This document shows positions 1 to 13,292 of a stretch of 64,000 nt of DNA, piece after piece. The translations under genes and the position numbers were made by a program. The DNA lies in assembly GCA_026936335.1 (NCBI GenBank), contig JAPMXV010000058.1:248001-312000 (forward strand), written 5' to 3'. Origin of the DNA: Mantamonas sphyraenae (lineage: Eukaryota > CRuMs > Mantamonadidae). Within the stretch, counting starts at the first letter, position 1, and each line of letters starts with the position of its first letter. The notes beneath the pieces were generated by a model, which worked only from the letters and a program-made list of their open reading frames with translations, did not search any database and had not been told where the DNA came from.

Positions 1-1
1 A

Positions 2-1888
2 TTCGACCGGGAAGCGCGGGTCACTGGCGCAGTGCGCTATTGTGGTGATTGTCAAGCGTATTCGCTTGCTAGGGAGATCACGGCAGACGAAAGTGAACAC
101 CACGACGGCTCGCGAGACACGCCGGTGTCATCCTACGGAGGCAGCTCAGGGTGGTGGAGAAGCAGCAGTAGCAGCAGCAGCAGCAGCAGTAGCAACAGGT
201 TCGGCAGCAGGAAGGAGGGGGATGAGGAGGAAGACGGGAAGAAAACGGGGGAGCACAAACAGAGGAAACCGCGCACGTTTGGTGATGTGTGGCATGGTCA
301 GCTGACCCGGCTGGTGGTGGATCGATACCATCCAAAGCTGAAGGACATTGCGTTGACATACAACATGGAATGTGGCCTGGGCCAGGTGATGGGCTTCACG
401 ACCGAGGCAACCAACCTGTTGGTGGGGCTGGAGGAGGTAATGCCCGTGCGCACAGAGACCAACAACTTTCGGGAGTGCAAAGGGGGATTTGTGAAGCAGT
501 CGCCTGTGAGTGTGGGACGCACGCTGGTGCGACTGGATGGGATGCGGCACGACAAGAAGCTGTTTCCACGCATCATCCATGTGATCCACAGGGACCCCGG
601 ACGCTACTCCCACTTTGTGCCCAAACCCTTGCGTCCGCTGGCCTACGTGGTGGGTCGTTCCATGTTTGAAACGGATCGAATCCCCAGCGACTGGCCAGAC
701 AAGTGCAACGACAAGGCGGTGCGCGAGATTTGGGTGCCCTCCAAATTCAACGTGCGTACCTTTAGTGGCTCAGGCGTGGAGGCTGGCAAGCTGGACACGT
801 TTCCCGAGTCGGTGGACGTGCACCACTTTGATCCGGCGACGGTGGAGCCGCTACCGATTGCCCACCGCGCCGGGTTCAACTTTCTGTCCATGTTCAAGTG
901 GGAAGAGCGCAAGGGATGGCCGGAACTGCTGCGTGCGTACTTTGATGCCTTTTCCGTGGACGACGACGTGGCATTGATCATTCGCAGCAAGGTGGACAGC
1001 GAGAATCAGGCCAAGCTGAACCGATTCGTGCGTGCATACTGCAGCGAACGGGCCAGCGCCTCGCACGAACGCGGCGGTGGCAGTAACAAGGAGGCACGTG
1101 CGCGGGTGGAGGCCCGTTTGCCCCGACTGGTATTTATGAAGGAGGTGGTCCCGTTTGCCAAGCTGCCTGCGTTGTACAAGGCGGTGGACGCCTTTGTCCT
1201 TGCCACCCACGGTGAAGGCTGGGGCTTGCCTTTGATGGAGGCCATGGCAATGGAGCTGCCTGTGCTGGCCACAGACTGGAGCGGCAACACCGAGTTTATG
1301 ACCGCGACGACGTCGTACCCCGTGCCAATCAGTGGCCTGATCAAGGGACCCATCAAGAAGCACAAATGGGCGCAGGTCTCTGTAAGAGAGCTGACAAAGA
1401 CGATGCAGCGGGTGTACATGCAGCGTGGAGAGGCACGGGAGGTCGGACGGCGGGCACGCGCGCATGTGGTCGCACACTACAGCCAGGAACAGGTCACACG
1501 GCAGTTGGTGGACAAGTTGGTGCGCATTGTGGACAACAAAGAGGCATGGGCCGAGCTGGAGGCCAGTGCGGTCAAGCGCGAAGCGGAACGCAAGGAGGCT
1601 GCTGACAAGAGCAGCAGGAGACGATTCGATGCCAGCAAGCTGTACAGGCGGCGCAACGCGGGGATGGGCATGTCATCAACGGGTGGGGCGGGTGCGCGTG
1701 GACGCAACAGCTTCTACGAGGCGATGCAAAAGGCAAGGCAGCAGAAGAAGGAGCAGGAGGAGGAAAAAGCAAAGGAAGCAACGATGGCTCCGCATCAGAC
1801 ACCGAGACAGGCGGGCATTCAACCACGCGCAACCACAGGATCAGAGAAAAGCGGCCGCGAGACAAAGACGCGGATGAACATTCATTAA
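2..1888 (+). CDS. GT4-type glycosyltransferase (5' partial)
   Basis: The reading frame is open from base 2 to the TAA at 1886-1888, so the gene enters from beyond the left edge; the GTG at 32 is not a credible start. A serine run (about codons 62-72) and a charged linker precede a GT-B fold. The C-terminal half carries the E-x7-E signature of family GT4/GT1 retaining glycosyltransferases (GEGWGLPLME, near 1210-1240), which binds the nucleotide-sugar, followed by the usual 'PVLATDWSGNTEF' segment. The last about 100 residues are Lys/Glu/Arg-rich. The family transfers sugars from nucleotide donors; the acceptor cannot be read. No signal peptide is visible, but the N-terminus is missing. Its stop codon overlaps the stop of the convergent ankyrin/IQ gene. 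Confidence 0.8.
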   Translation, partial: FDREARVTGAVRYCGDCQAYSLAREITADESEHHDGSRDTPVSSYGGSSGWWRSSSSSSSSSSSNRFGSRKEGDEEEDGKKTGEHKQRKPRTFGDVWHGQLTRLVVDRYHPKLKDIALTYNMECGLGQVMGFTTEATNLLVGLEEVMPVRTETNNFRECKGGFVKQSPVSVGRTLVRLDGMRHDKKLFPRIIHVIHRDPGRYSHFVPKPLRPLAYVVGRSMFETDRIPSDWPDKCNDKAVREIWVPSKFNVRTFSGSGVEAGKLDTFPESVDVHHFDPATVEPLPIAHRAGFNFLSMFKWEERKGWPELLRAYFDAFSVDDDVALIIRSKVDSENQAKLNRFVRAYCSERASASHERGGGSNKEARARVEARLPRLVFMKEVVPFAKLPALYKAVDAFVLATHGEGWGLPLMEAMAMELPVLATDWSGNTEFMTATTSYPVPISGLIKGPIKKHKWAQVSVRELTKTMQRVYMQRGEAREVGRRARAHVVAHYSQEQVTRQLVDKLVRIVDNKEAWAELEASAVKREAERKEAADKSSRRRFDASKLYRRRNAGMGMSSTGGAGARGRNSFYEAMQKARQQKKEQEEEKAKEATMAPHQTPRQAGIQPRATTGSEKSGRETKTRMNIH

Positions 1889-4800
1889 ACGAGGTCGCGC
1901 ACACTGTCCATCTGGGCTTGCACGTCGTCCTGTGCCGCTCCACAGTATTTGGAGACGTACTTGACAAGGGGAGTGTCCTTGAGGGCTGCCTGTGGTGCAG
2001 TCTTGATGAGGTTGAGGACGGTGCGTGGTTCGACGCCGTAGCCGCGTTCCATCTGGGCCTTGAGAGTGGCCAGCAGCGTCTCTGCAGCGTCTCCAGCCTC
2101 CTCCTCACGGTGAAACACATAATCGCAAACGTGAAAGTACATGCGACGACGAGCATCGACGGAGCGAGCGTCACCGTCGCTGGTGTTGGTCTCGTGAGGG
2201 CTTTGCTCCGCATGGGCCCACAGGACGTCCAGCACACGTCGTTCTCGCCGCTCCTCGATGCGAACCTCCAAATCACGCTTGAGCTTTGTCTGCGAGGCGA
2301 CGTAGCGCTGTTCCAGACGTTCCACCATGCGATGGACGTCCTTTTCGTTGGCGTCCTTCTCCTGGGCCTCCTTTGCATCCATGGCCTCCAGCTGGATCTG
2401 CATCTCGTCGTGGACCAACTGTGGCATGTCTTGTTTCCACGCGGAAGCCTCCTCTTGTGCCGAACGCTTGCTTTGTCGCTTGAGGGCACTTTTCTCCGCA
2501 GAGCGCACCAGGGAAGCGTAGGGCGGGAACAACTCGTCGTTGATCTGCTTCTCGGACTTGTTGGTGTGCAGCAAGTGACCCATCTTGGCCATGGAGCGTC
2601 GTTGGTTGCTCAGACGGATCTCATCACGCAACAGCTTGCTGCTGATCTTGCTGCTGCTCTTGGCATTGGCATTGGGTGTGCGTTCCTGGCTCTTGACCAG
2701 CACCTGGGCCTGGTAAAGTGTGGATGCAGCCAAGTCCGAATCGGGTGTGCGTTGCTTGCTTCTCTTGCTTCTCTTGCTCCTCTTCTTGCTTGTGCTGGTG
2801 GACGGAGTGGAGATCGTGGACGACGACGACGACGATGCCGGTGTGCTGGGACTTGCGTTGGTGGAGCTGGAGCGACCGATGGGGCGCAAGTGATGGTTGC
2901 GACCCGGCGAGAGGGCGCCTGGCGAAGCGGGGGAGGAGACGTCGCTGAGGGGAGAGGATGCGCCAAGGCGTACGCTGATGACAGGGGGTGTGCCGCTGCT
3001 GCCGCTGCTGCCGTGTTCGCCTGTGTGAGATGTGCTGGTGGTACTTGTGGAATCGCCTTGTCGTTCTTCGTGGTGTTTGTACATGGCAAGGAGCTGTGCC
3101 GTGCGTTCGTGCTCCTCCTTGAGGGCAGCGTATTTTCGCTGGAGTTTCGTCAGCTTGCGTGTGTTTGTGCTCCGTTCCTGGTCACCCAGCTGCACCTTGT
3201 GGTGCCATGCATCGATCAGCTGTTGAAGTTGATCGGCACACTCGTCCAGTGCCAGCTGAGGCTTGTGTGCTTCGTGGGCAAGGATTTGGCGCACCAATTC
3301 CACCCGCTTTTCCTGTGTGCGTAGGCTGTGGTTGGCCTCACGCAGCTGACGCATGCGTGTCTCATTGCGCACCTCCAGTTGCTTCATCTTGGCCACCATC
3401 CTGCGCTCCTCCTCTTCCTTGCGCCGGATCAGAAACTTGAGGTCTTCGATTGTGGTCTTTAGGGCCGCCTTGGACTCTCTCTTCATCACTGCTTTGACCA
3501 CAGAGGACATGGATGTCAATTTGCTTGTGTTGTTGCTGCTGTTCCCGGTGCTGATCTGCTGCTGCTGGGGTGATGCATCCGACGAGTGGTCGTCGTCGTC
3601 GTCGTCGTCGTCGTCGCTCACTGCATACTTGTTGCCTGCCACCTTGCGTTTCTGTTTCTGCTTGTGTCTTTCCTTGCGCACGCGTGCGTTGGTGTGTTTC
3701 ACATTCGCTTCCACAGGCTCTTCGGTTAGCAAGCCCGTGCTGCGGCTGAGGTAGGTTTCCTTTACCCGTGCGTATCGTTCATCGTCTGCGTGTCGCTGCA
3801 CCACCGCCTCTGCGTACCGCTTGCGTTGCTGTCGCATGCGTGCCACAGCTTGGATGCGTGTGGCTGCACGGTGCCGCCGTGCCTCTTCCTGCGCCTTTTT
3901 CCTGCGCACCGCGGCCTGGATCCGTTTCGCCGCCCGCTCTCTCTCCACCCTGCGCTTTGCACGCACCACACGCACCATACACTGCAGTGTCAATGCCGCA
4001 CGCTGCCTTGTGTACTCCTGTCTTGCCTGGTGACCACGCACCACGGCCTGCATGGCCATGACTGCGCGCAGCTCCCTGTACTTCCGTCGCTGCTGCCTGC
4101 CACGTTCCACCGCTTGGATTCGCACAGCACTCTGCGTGCGTCGCTGCTGCTGTAGCGTGTTGATGAGCACGCACATGGCGTTGGATGACCTTTGCTGAGT
4201 GGTGGGTGCGCAGTTCCTGTGCTCGGTTGAGTCTTTGCACACGACATGCCTGGACAAACACACGCACACGGTGTTGGATGAGCACAGCGGCAGCCACACG
4301 TCGTTGGGCGTCCAGGCGAGCGTGTATCAGTTCCATGGTTGCCACAGGCTCAGCCTGCAGCAAACGCGTACGCCACGCAGGCTCGTCGGGGTCGCTGTAG
4401 TACCGAAGTGCATCGCGGAATGCGTCCGGATGCGATGAATGGGCGTGTTTCAACGCATGCAGGCCATGCATGGCATGGTACATTGGTGTCAAGCCCAGCA
4501 CGTCGCGAGCTGTGGGCGAGGCGCCGTTCTCCAACAGCAACGTTGCCGTCTGGGGCATGCACGCGGGTGTCACATGTGCGATGGAGATACGAGAAAGGGA
4601 TATGTTGGATACCACGGCGTGTGTATGACTCACCTCGACGTTGCCAAACGCGCAGGCAAGATGCAAGGGCTGGAGCCCTGCTGCGTCTGGCAGAGCAACA
4701 GCTTCTGCGGCGTCTCCAGCGTCGTCCAGGCGTTTCAACAGCCAGGAAGCAGCTTCCGTGTTTGCGTATGCACATGCATAGTGGAGCGGGGTGGCACCCC

Positions 4801-5325
4801 AGGCGTCATCGACCATCCAGTCTGCGTCTGCGTCCAAACTCTGCACGGCCTCCAGAGCCGCCGCACCGTTTGGCGCCATACTCGCTATGGGTGCAGCAGT
4901 GGGAGTCGTGTGAGCAACTCAACCAACACACAGACATAGACACAGGCACACACACACACACACACACACGGGCGCAGGTGGCAACAAGGCAACAACGCAC
5001 CTTTGTGGACGGTCGTGCGTTCGAGGGCATCCTCTGCCTCCAGTGCAGCTCCAGCGTCGACCAGGGCTCGGACAACGGTGACGAGGCCACACTGCGCGGC
5101 AAGATGCAACAGGGGGCCCGATGCATCCACAGACGAGTCTGGACAGTAGTTTATGTCGACCACGCCGTCACGGATCAGAGCCATGGCTGTGTCCGCGTCG
5201 TGGCGTGCGATGGCGGTTCGCAACGCTCGTTGCAGCTCCAGTTCCATTTGCGGGCTGTGTTGGTTTGGATCGGTGAGGGCATGTGCGAGCCCCAGTATTG
5301 TATTTAACACTTCCAAATGCGGCAC
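1885..5325 (-). CDS. Ankyrin-repeat / IQ-motif / coiled-coil protein
   Basis: Exons on the minus strand: 5247 (or 5325)-5001, 4884-4634, 4549-4175, 4149-1885. Introns 5000-4885 (116 nt, holds a CA repeat) and 4633-4550 (84 nt) have good GT-AG signals and keep phase. About five ankyrin repeats in the first about 250 residues are followed by at least seven IQ motifs (for example [14 protein letters not shown]), the usual calmodulin or light-chain binding sites, then an Asp run, Ser/Thr-rich linkers and a charged coiled-coil C-terminus. A frame change between 4175 and 4149 is needed: a 25-nt GTGCGT...CTACAG segment would do it, as would one surplus base. The first in-frame ATG (5325) lies inside the DAW1 coding end; the next Met (5247) avoids overlap and gives about 1045 residues. 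Specific function unknown. Confidence 0.7.
4943..4970. repeat. (CA)n microsatellite in an intron
   Basis: A run of CA dinucleotides fills the middle of the first intron of the ankyrin/IQ gene. Confidence 0.8.
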
Positions 5326-7100
5326 GTGTTGTCCTTGGAACCAGTGATGATTGTGTCGCCCGAGTAGTTAAAGGCGCAGGAAAACACCTCGTCCTTGTGG
5401 CCCTCAAGGTTGTGCACTTCGGTGCCCTCTTCGGCATCCCACAGCTTGCAGGTACAGTCTGAACTGGCAGTGAGGATGCGAGTGCCCTGTGGGTTAAAGA
5501 CAGCGCGCGAGACCTCGCCCTGATGACCCTCAAGACGGCACACCTCGCGGCAGGTCATGGTGTTGTACACGATGGCGGTGCAGTCTGCAGACGCAGTGAC
5601 GATGCGAGAACCAGTGAAGTTGAAGCTGACGTCGAGGATTTCGTCTGTGTGGCCCTTGAGGGTGGCCACACACTCGCCCGAGTTGACTTCCCACACGCGG
5701 CAGGTGCGGTCGATGGAGGCTGTGATGCACAGGTCGCTGGCATAGTTGAACTTGACACTGCTGATTTCGCCACGATGGCCCTCGAGGACAGCGAGGCACT
5801 CACCCGAGTTGGCGTCCCACAGGCGTGCCGTTTGGTCGAAGCTGCCAGTGACAATGAGGTCCCCCGTGGTGTTGAAGGACAGGCTGACGATCTCCGCCGT
5901 GTGTCCCTCCAGGGTGCAGATCTCCTCGCCCGTTTCCACGTCCCACAGCTTGGCCAGATGATCCATGGAGCCCGTGGCGACGATGGTGCTCTGCGGGTTG
6001 AAGTCGACACAGACAATTTCAGAGGTGTGGCCACGCAGCGTGCACAGCTCCTTGCCATTGTGCGAGTTCCACAGCTTGGCTGTCTTGTCGAAGCTGCCCG
6101 TGACAATCTTGTCCCCGTACGGGTTGTTGAACGCCAGTGCGTACACGACGTTCTTGTGGCCCTCGAGCGAAAAGATCTCCTCGCCCGTGTAGGTGTCAAA
6201 CACCTTGCAGGTGCGGTCATAGCTGCCAGTAATGAAGCTACATGGGGGGTGGGTTTGGGGGGGGGGGGGAGCGAGAGGAGGGGAAGTGCAGGAGGGTGTT
6301 TGTGAGCGGGGAACCGGGAGTGCTGGGCATCGACGAGGGAAGAGGGCAACGTACCGGTCGCCACTCTTGTTGAATGCACAGTTGGTGAGAGGCAGGATGT
6401 GGGCCTTGAGGGTGCGGAAGTGGTAAAAGTGATGTGACTCGGTGCCCTCCAGCTTCTCCAAAAGTTCTGGTGCAGTCGGCAAAGGGCAGGAACACGAGAG
6501 GGGACATTCCGTTGTGAGTTGCGGCGTGAAAGGCGCACACGGGGGAACCAGACAGGGCACAGGGCATTGGACAGAGACTAGCAGTGCATACACAGTACAT
6601 GGAATACAGGGATGGGGAGCAAAGGAGGCGAAGGTGGAAGGGCAGGGCAAGCGGGGAAGATGTTGGGAGGTGGGCAACGGCCTTCGGCGCGCGAAACGCA
6701 CTGTAAATAAGTTTGCGCACTTGAGGCTTGCGGCTCTCGCTGATGAGGGATTCTTGGCGGACAATCTGGTTGAGAAGGACCTCGACGTCGGTGCTGTGCG
6801 CGTGTCAGTGCGAAGGGGTGGGAGAGGCGTGCAGGCGGGCGCGGCAAGGGTGATCGCGAGTGAGCGAAGCGTCCACTTGGGTTGGGCTCGGCACACGTGG
6901 AGAAAGGCATGCACATACTCCGGATTAAGGGTGAGCAGGTCGATGCTACGATTGCGCATCTCTCCACTGGCCTCGTATTCGAGGATAATGCCAGGCGGGT
7001 AGTACCGGAGCAAAAAGCGCTTGAGTTTCCTGCGTTGCACATGGCGAAGGGGGTGTGTGAGTGCGCAATGGAGTGACGAGAATCCAAACAACGAGGACAT
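5304..7100 (-). CDS. DAW1: Outer-arm dynein assembly WD40 factor, DAW1/ODA16-like
   Basis: Exons: 7100-6919, 6793-6702, 6466-6355, 6237-5304; introns 6918-6794, 6701-6467 and 6354-6238 have GT-AG ends with matching phases. The N-terminus reads [17 protein letters not shown], the characteristic DAW1 opening, then '[10 protein letters not shown]', then eight WD40 repeats ending CRIWKC. DAW1/ODA16 is the cargo adaptor that loads outer dynein arms onto intraflagellar transport, so the organism builds motile cilia. Predicted 439 aa against about 415 in animals; the excess is the first about 22 residues, and the true start may instead lie in an upstream exon joined at the acceptor-like CGCAG just before the conserved part. 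It shares a short divergent promoter with the PKA gene. Confidence 0.88.
   Translation of the reverse strand: MSSLFGFSSLHCALTHPLRHVQRRKLKRFLLRYYPPGIILEYEASGEMRNRSIDLLTLNPEYVHAFLHVCRAQPKWTLRSLAITLAAPACTPLPPLRTDTRTAPTSRSFSTRLSAKNPSSARAASLKCANLFTVRFARRRPLPTSQHLPRLPCPSTFASFAPHPCIPCTVYALLVSVQCPVPCLVPPCAPFTPQLTTECPLSCSCPLPTAPELLEKLEGTESHHFYHFRTLKAHILPLTNCAFNKSGDRYVALFPRRCPALPVPRSQTPSCTSPPLAPPPPQTHPPCSFITGSYDRTCKVFDTYTGEEIFSLEGHKNVVYALAFNNPYGDKIVTGSFDKTAKLWNSHNGKELCTLRGHTSEIVCVDFNPQSTIVATGSMDHLAKLWDVETGEEICTLEGHTAEIVSLSFNTTGDLIVTGSFDQTARLWDANSGECLAVLEGHRGEISSVKFNYASDLCITASIDRTCRVWEVNSGECVATLKGHTDEILDVSFNFTGSRIVTASADCTAIVYNTMTCREVCRLEGHQGEVSRAVFNPQGTRILTASSDCTCKLWDAEEGTEVHNLEGHKDEVFSCAFNYSGDTIITGSKDNTCRIWKC
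6257..6269. repeat. Poly-G run in DAW1 intron 3
   Basis: An uninterrupted run of about 13 G lies inside the third DAW1 intron (on the coding strand, a C-run upstream of the acceptor that can serve as polypyrimidine tract). Homopolymers of this length are prone to length error. Confidence 0.7.
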
Positions 7101-7227
7101 CGCGTGTGTGTTTGTGTGTGTGTGTTGGGAGGGGGGTGGGCAAATTGGTGGGCTCTTCTGTACATTGTGTGCTTCGTTCGGGTTGGTTCGCTGGGAGCAG
7201 AGGCGCAGAGGCGCGCTGGGGGATGCA

Positions 7228-9283
<2,056 letters not shown>

Positions 9284-9345
9284 CCTGTGGGCGATGTGTG
9301 CGAGGAAGCGGCCACAGCAACAACCGAGGAGAAAAAACAGGGGGA

Positions 9346-11696
9346 ATGAAACACCGTCAAACCAGATTGCGCGTAGGCTTGCTGCTGGTGATGCTGATTT
9401 GCAGCAGCGTCAGCAGTGCGTCGCAGATGGGAAAAGGGATGCGTGGCAGCAGTGTGGAGTATGTGAACACTCTGATTGGGACGGGAGGGCTGGCGGCAGG
9501 GATTGGGTCCACGCCACCCGGGGCGCAGTACCCGTTTCCTGGCATGCGGCTGTCGCCAGACACGAGTGACGTGGTGTGGGTTCCATGGAGACACTTTGGA
9601 GGGTACTACTACGGCGATCCGTACGTGCGGTGTGTGTCGCACACACACATGCAAGGCAGCGGGGCGAACGACCTGGAGCGATTGGCGTGATGCCGCTGCA
9701 GGCAACGCAGGTTGGCGCAGAAACCCTGTTCAACTACGGCTACAAGAGCAGGTTCACACATGACAAGGAAGAGACCGCGCCAGGGTACTACGGGGTGTCG
9801 CTGTTGGACAGTGGCATCGAGCTGGAGCTTGCGGCGGCAGGCAAGTTGAGCGGGGTGCACCGGTGGACGTTCCCAGCCAGCAACGGCAGCGTGCACAACA
9901 CGGTGGTGTTCAACATGGGCCACTCTACGGCGCCAAACAAGGGCACGAGTGGCACAAAGAACGGCATTGTGAGCTACTCACCGGACGGGTACGAGGTGAG
10001 CGGGCAGGTGACCATGGACGGCTCGCTGTCGCAGCGCTTCGGCACGCTGGTGACGTACTTCTACGCACGGCTCAACAGGCGCATTGTGAGCGAATGCAGC
10101 GGGACATGGGTGGAAGGAGACAAGGTGCAGCCGCAGGTGTCGTTTGTGCAGGGCCATGAGGTGGGTGCGTACGTGTGCCTGGAGGGCAGCGGCGCAGCAG
10201 ACACTGTGGAGATGGCTGTGGCCATCAGCACCATCAGCGTGGATATGGCTGAGCAGAATCTGGCAGCCGAACTGGCCAGTTCGGGTGTGGATGAGTCCAT
10301 GGCAAGGAGCGGGCCTTGGTTTGATGCAGCTCGCACAGCTGCGTCGAAGGTGTGGCAGAATGCGCTGGATGTGGTCAGTGTGCAGGACTCTCAGGCGTCG
10401 CATGACGACCTGGTCAAGCTCTACTCGGGCCTGTACCACTCGTTCAGTGCACCGTCGACGTACAGCGAGACGGGCGGACGCTACCTGGGATTTGACAACA
10501 AGGTGCACACGCTGACGGGCGGGCAGCAGACGTGGATGAGTGACATGAGCATTTGGGACATCCATCGTTCGCAAGTGTCATTGCTTGCGCTGTTGCAACC
10601 GCAGGTGGCGTTGGATGTGGCACGCAGCCTTGTGGAGATGGCGCAGCAGGGCGGGTACATGCCTCGCTGGCCCATGGCCAACGGGTACACCAACTGCATG
10701 GTGGGCAACCACGCAAACGTGGTGCTGGCAGACATTTGGGCGCGTGGTCTGCGTGATTTCTCGCTGAAGGATGCGTACCCGTCGATGCGGGACGCGGCGA
10801 TGAACGACGTGCCACACGCAGGACGGGCTGACGTCGCGGACTACATCAAACTCGGCTACGTGCCGGTGGAGTCGGAAACACGGGGAGCAGCACTGACGCT
10901 TGCGTATGCGTTTGACGACGGGGCACTGGCGTACATTGCGTCGCAGCTCAACGAGACGGCGGACGAGGCGCTGTTCCGCAACCGTTCGCGGAACTACCGC
11001 AACGTGTGGGAACCGAAGAGCAAGTTCTTCTGCCCACGAAAGCGGGATGGCACGTTTACATGCCCGGCCCTGGACGACGACATCATGGACAAGTACTACA
11101 CGGAGGGCAACGCATGGCAGTACCGCTGGTTTGTGCCGCACGACGTGCCGGGCCTGATCGAACTGTTTGGCAGCGAGCAGGAGTTTGTGGACAACCTGTC
11201 GTACTTTATGCTGCGCAGCCAGGACTTTCCCAGCACGGCGGTGCCCAACCCGTTCTACTGGGCGGGCAACGAACCGGATCTGCTGGCGCCGTGGATGTTC
11301 AACTTTGCCAAGAACGCGTCGCACTACACGCAGCAGTACGCTCGCTGGCAGGCAGACAACGTGTACAACGCCCAGGCGGACGGGATCCCGGGCAACGACG
11401 ACTATGGCGAACTCAGCAGCTGGCTTGTCTGCGCCTACCTGGGACTCTACCCGCTGGCCGGCACGGACAAGTGGTTTGTGACGTCGCCCAAGTTTGAGCA
11501 GGTGACCATGCAGCTGGCAGGCGGCAAGACGCTGCAGGTGATCGGGCATGGTGCCAGCACGCCAGGCAATGTGCTCATCAAGCGCGCGGAGATCAACGGG
11601 GTCCCGATGAGCCTGGACAACCTGTTTGTCGCCCACGGCGATCTGTTGGTTGGACAAGCCAAACTGGAGATGTGGTTGGGGCCCCTGAGTGAGTGA
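9346..11696 (+). CDS. Secreted GH92 alpha-mannosidase (frame break)
   Basis: The ATG at 9346 is followed by a signal peptide (MKHRQTRLRVGLLLVMLICS, with small residues before the cleavage region). Glycoside hydrolase family 92 features follow in order: EYVNTLIGTGG near the mature start, 'PPGAQYPFPGMRLSPD', 'SHTHMQGSGAND', 'GNEPDLLAPWMFNF' and the catalytic-region motif 'GIPGNDDYGELSSW' near the C-terminus. GH92 enzymes are calcium-dependent inverting exo-mannosidases that trim alpha-mannans or N-glycans, here outside the cell or in the secretory route. One missing base at 9671-9690 splits the frame; restoring it gives about 783 aa, normal for the family. The gene begins only 62 bp after the kinase stop and ends within a GAGT repeat. 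Confidence 0.85.
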
Positions 11697-11713
11697 GTGA
11701 GTGAGTGAGTGAT
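11687..11713. repeat. GAGT tetranucleotide repeat spanning the GH92 stop
   Basis: About six GAGT units run across the GH92 stop codon (TGA 11694-11696). TGA appears in whichever frame the ribosome enters, so length changes would alter only the last residues. Confidence 0.85.
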
Positions 11714-11964
11714 GAATGCGAGTGGGGGAGGTGTCGGAAAAAAAAGGTTTGCTCGATGATGAAGTTTTAAGGTGGATCGTGCCACCAGACTCATCCTTGT
11801 CGAGGGAGACGGCTAAACATCTCTCCTTTGTTCGACTGCACGGTTGTTGAGAAATACAGATGGGGTCAACAGAACAAGGACCGAGTGGACGTGGGTATCC
11901 TGCGCGCTTGCGACCACGGCGGATTTCTTGACGCTTCCTCGTTCGCACAATTGTTTCAAAAACG

Positions 11965-13290
11965 ATGACGAGCATTCACTGTGCAGCGTGCAAGCTTGCA
12001 GACGAGGTACGTGTGCACAGCTTGTGTGCACAGAGAGTGTGGTGTGTGCATTGCGTGGGTCGCACTTTCCGTTTCGAGTTTGCTCGAAACGGCGGCGGCG
12101 TTCCTGAGAGAAAGGCGTGTTCGCTCACCCCGCGTTTTCCACATCCGCGGCCCGCACAGGAGATTGAGCTGCTCAAGCGACGCATCGACAGACAGAACAA
12201 ACACATCAACGAACAGACGAATGCCCTGAGCTCGCTGCAGATGCAGCACGATCAGCGTGAGTGTGGATTTGGGGCCGCGTGGATGATGCCAAGCAAATCG
12301 CACCGGGTTTTCGTCGCTCGTTTTTGTTGAGTTTTACCCTGTTCTCACAACACGCGCATGGCCAGTGAAAGCCAAGATGACTGAACGAAGCAACCTGATC
12401 CTGAGGGCTCACTCAAAGACGAGTGTGGCAAACAAAGAGCTGAATGGCGTGTAAGTGGGGGCGGCGGAAAGGCGTGTGGTTTTCACACGTTTTCCCTTGT
12501 TTGGTCGCTGACGTGGACGGCGCCCAACAGCGTGGACACGCTGCAGATTGAAAATCGGCGGCTGAAATCACAACTATTGGACATGGAGAGCAGGCTGAGA
12601 CAGCTTGTGGCTCGCAGCAGTGCCGAACGGTTGGATTCGGTGCGGCGCAGCGAAGCGGCCACCGAAAAGTGGCTCGCGGAAGTCGTGGTGGGCAACCATC
12701 GAGTGGAGCAGTTGCAACAAGAGGAGCGCTCCCTCAAGCTGTTGTCTGACGTTCAAATGCCCGATGTGGCTTCTGACAGCACCCCCAAACTGCCGGTCGA
12801 GCAGGAGGAGGGCGGGCAGTCACCACGCGATTTTGTGGGCCAGGACTGCGTCGATTCGGGCGAGCAAGCTCCCGCGCACCAGGACGGTGAGGAATCGAAC
12901 GATGATGACGACGCACAGTCGCAAGACTCGAGCCGATCGCGGCGCAGCGTGCGTTCCATCGTGTACAAGGAGCCATCGTTGCGTAGCAAGCTGCGCAAGG
13001 GGGACGTCTTTTTCGTCGAGAGGAGCGCAGAGAACCTTCGCGAAAACCAGGCTGCAGGCAGCTCTGGACAGCAAGGCGAGGACAACACAGTCACGTCGGG
13101 CACGCAAGAGACGTCCGAGTCCAAGAAGAAGCCGTCTGTATTTCGCGTGGGCCGTCCGTCGTCGTCTTCGTCGGCGGCGCAGGCAGGCGCGCAGCGGAGG
13201 ATTGTGCGTCGCAAAAGCCGAGACAACGACACGGAACAAAGCCGCAAGGGAAGAGCAAAGTCATTGGGAGCCACATTGCGCCTGCATTAG
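11965..13290 (+). CDS. SGO1: Shugoshin (centromeric cohesin protector)
   Basis: Exons 11965-12006, 12160-12256, 12366-12450, 12531-13290; all introns are GT-AG and in phase; about 327 aa. An N-terminal coiled coil (about residues 15-125, in shugoshins the homodimer and PP2A-B56 binding part) is followed by an acidic, disordered middle and a basic C-terminal 'SGO motif': RSIVYKEPSLRSKLRKGD near 12950-13005, matching the YKEPSL..KLRRG core of animal, plant and yeast shugoshins, which reads phosphorylated histone H2A at centromeres. Known family role: keeping cohesin at centromeres through PP2A recruitment. A Cys pair near the N-terminus (HCAAC) is unexplained. The TAG stop lies 2 bp from the stop of the convergent SGTA gene. 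Confidence 0.75.
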
Positions 13291-13292
13291 GT

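Noticed and set aside
32-34. GTG as start of the first glycosyltransferase frame
   Set aside because: Nuclear eukaryotic genes start at ATG; the frame is open to the window edge, so the gene is simply cut.
1918-3324. 468-codon plus-strand frame opposite the ankyrin/IQ gene
   Set aside because: Leu/Cys/Val-rich mirror of a coiled-coil coding strand; no domain, and no gene structure.
7104-7140. GT-rich repeats near 7.1 kb and elsewhere as possible CRISPR or satellite arrays
   Set aside because: They are simple dinucleotide runs in introns or promoters without spacers or long repeat units.
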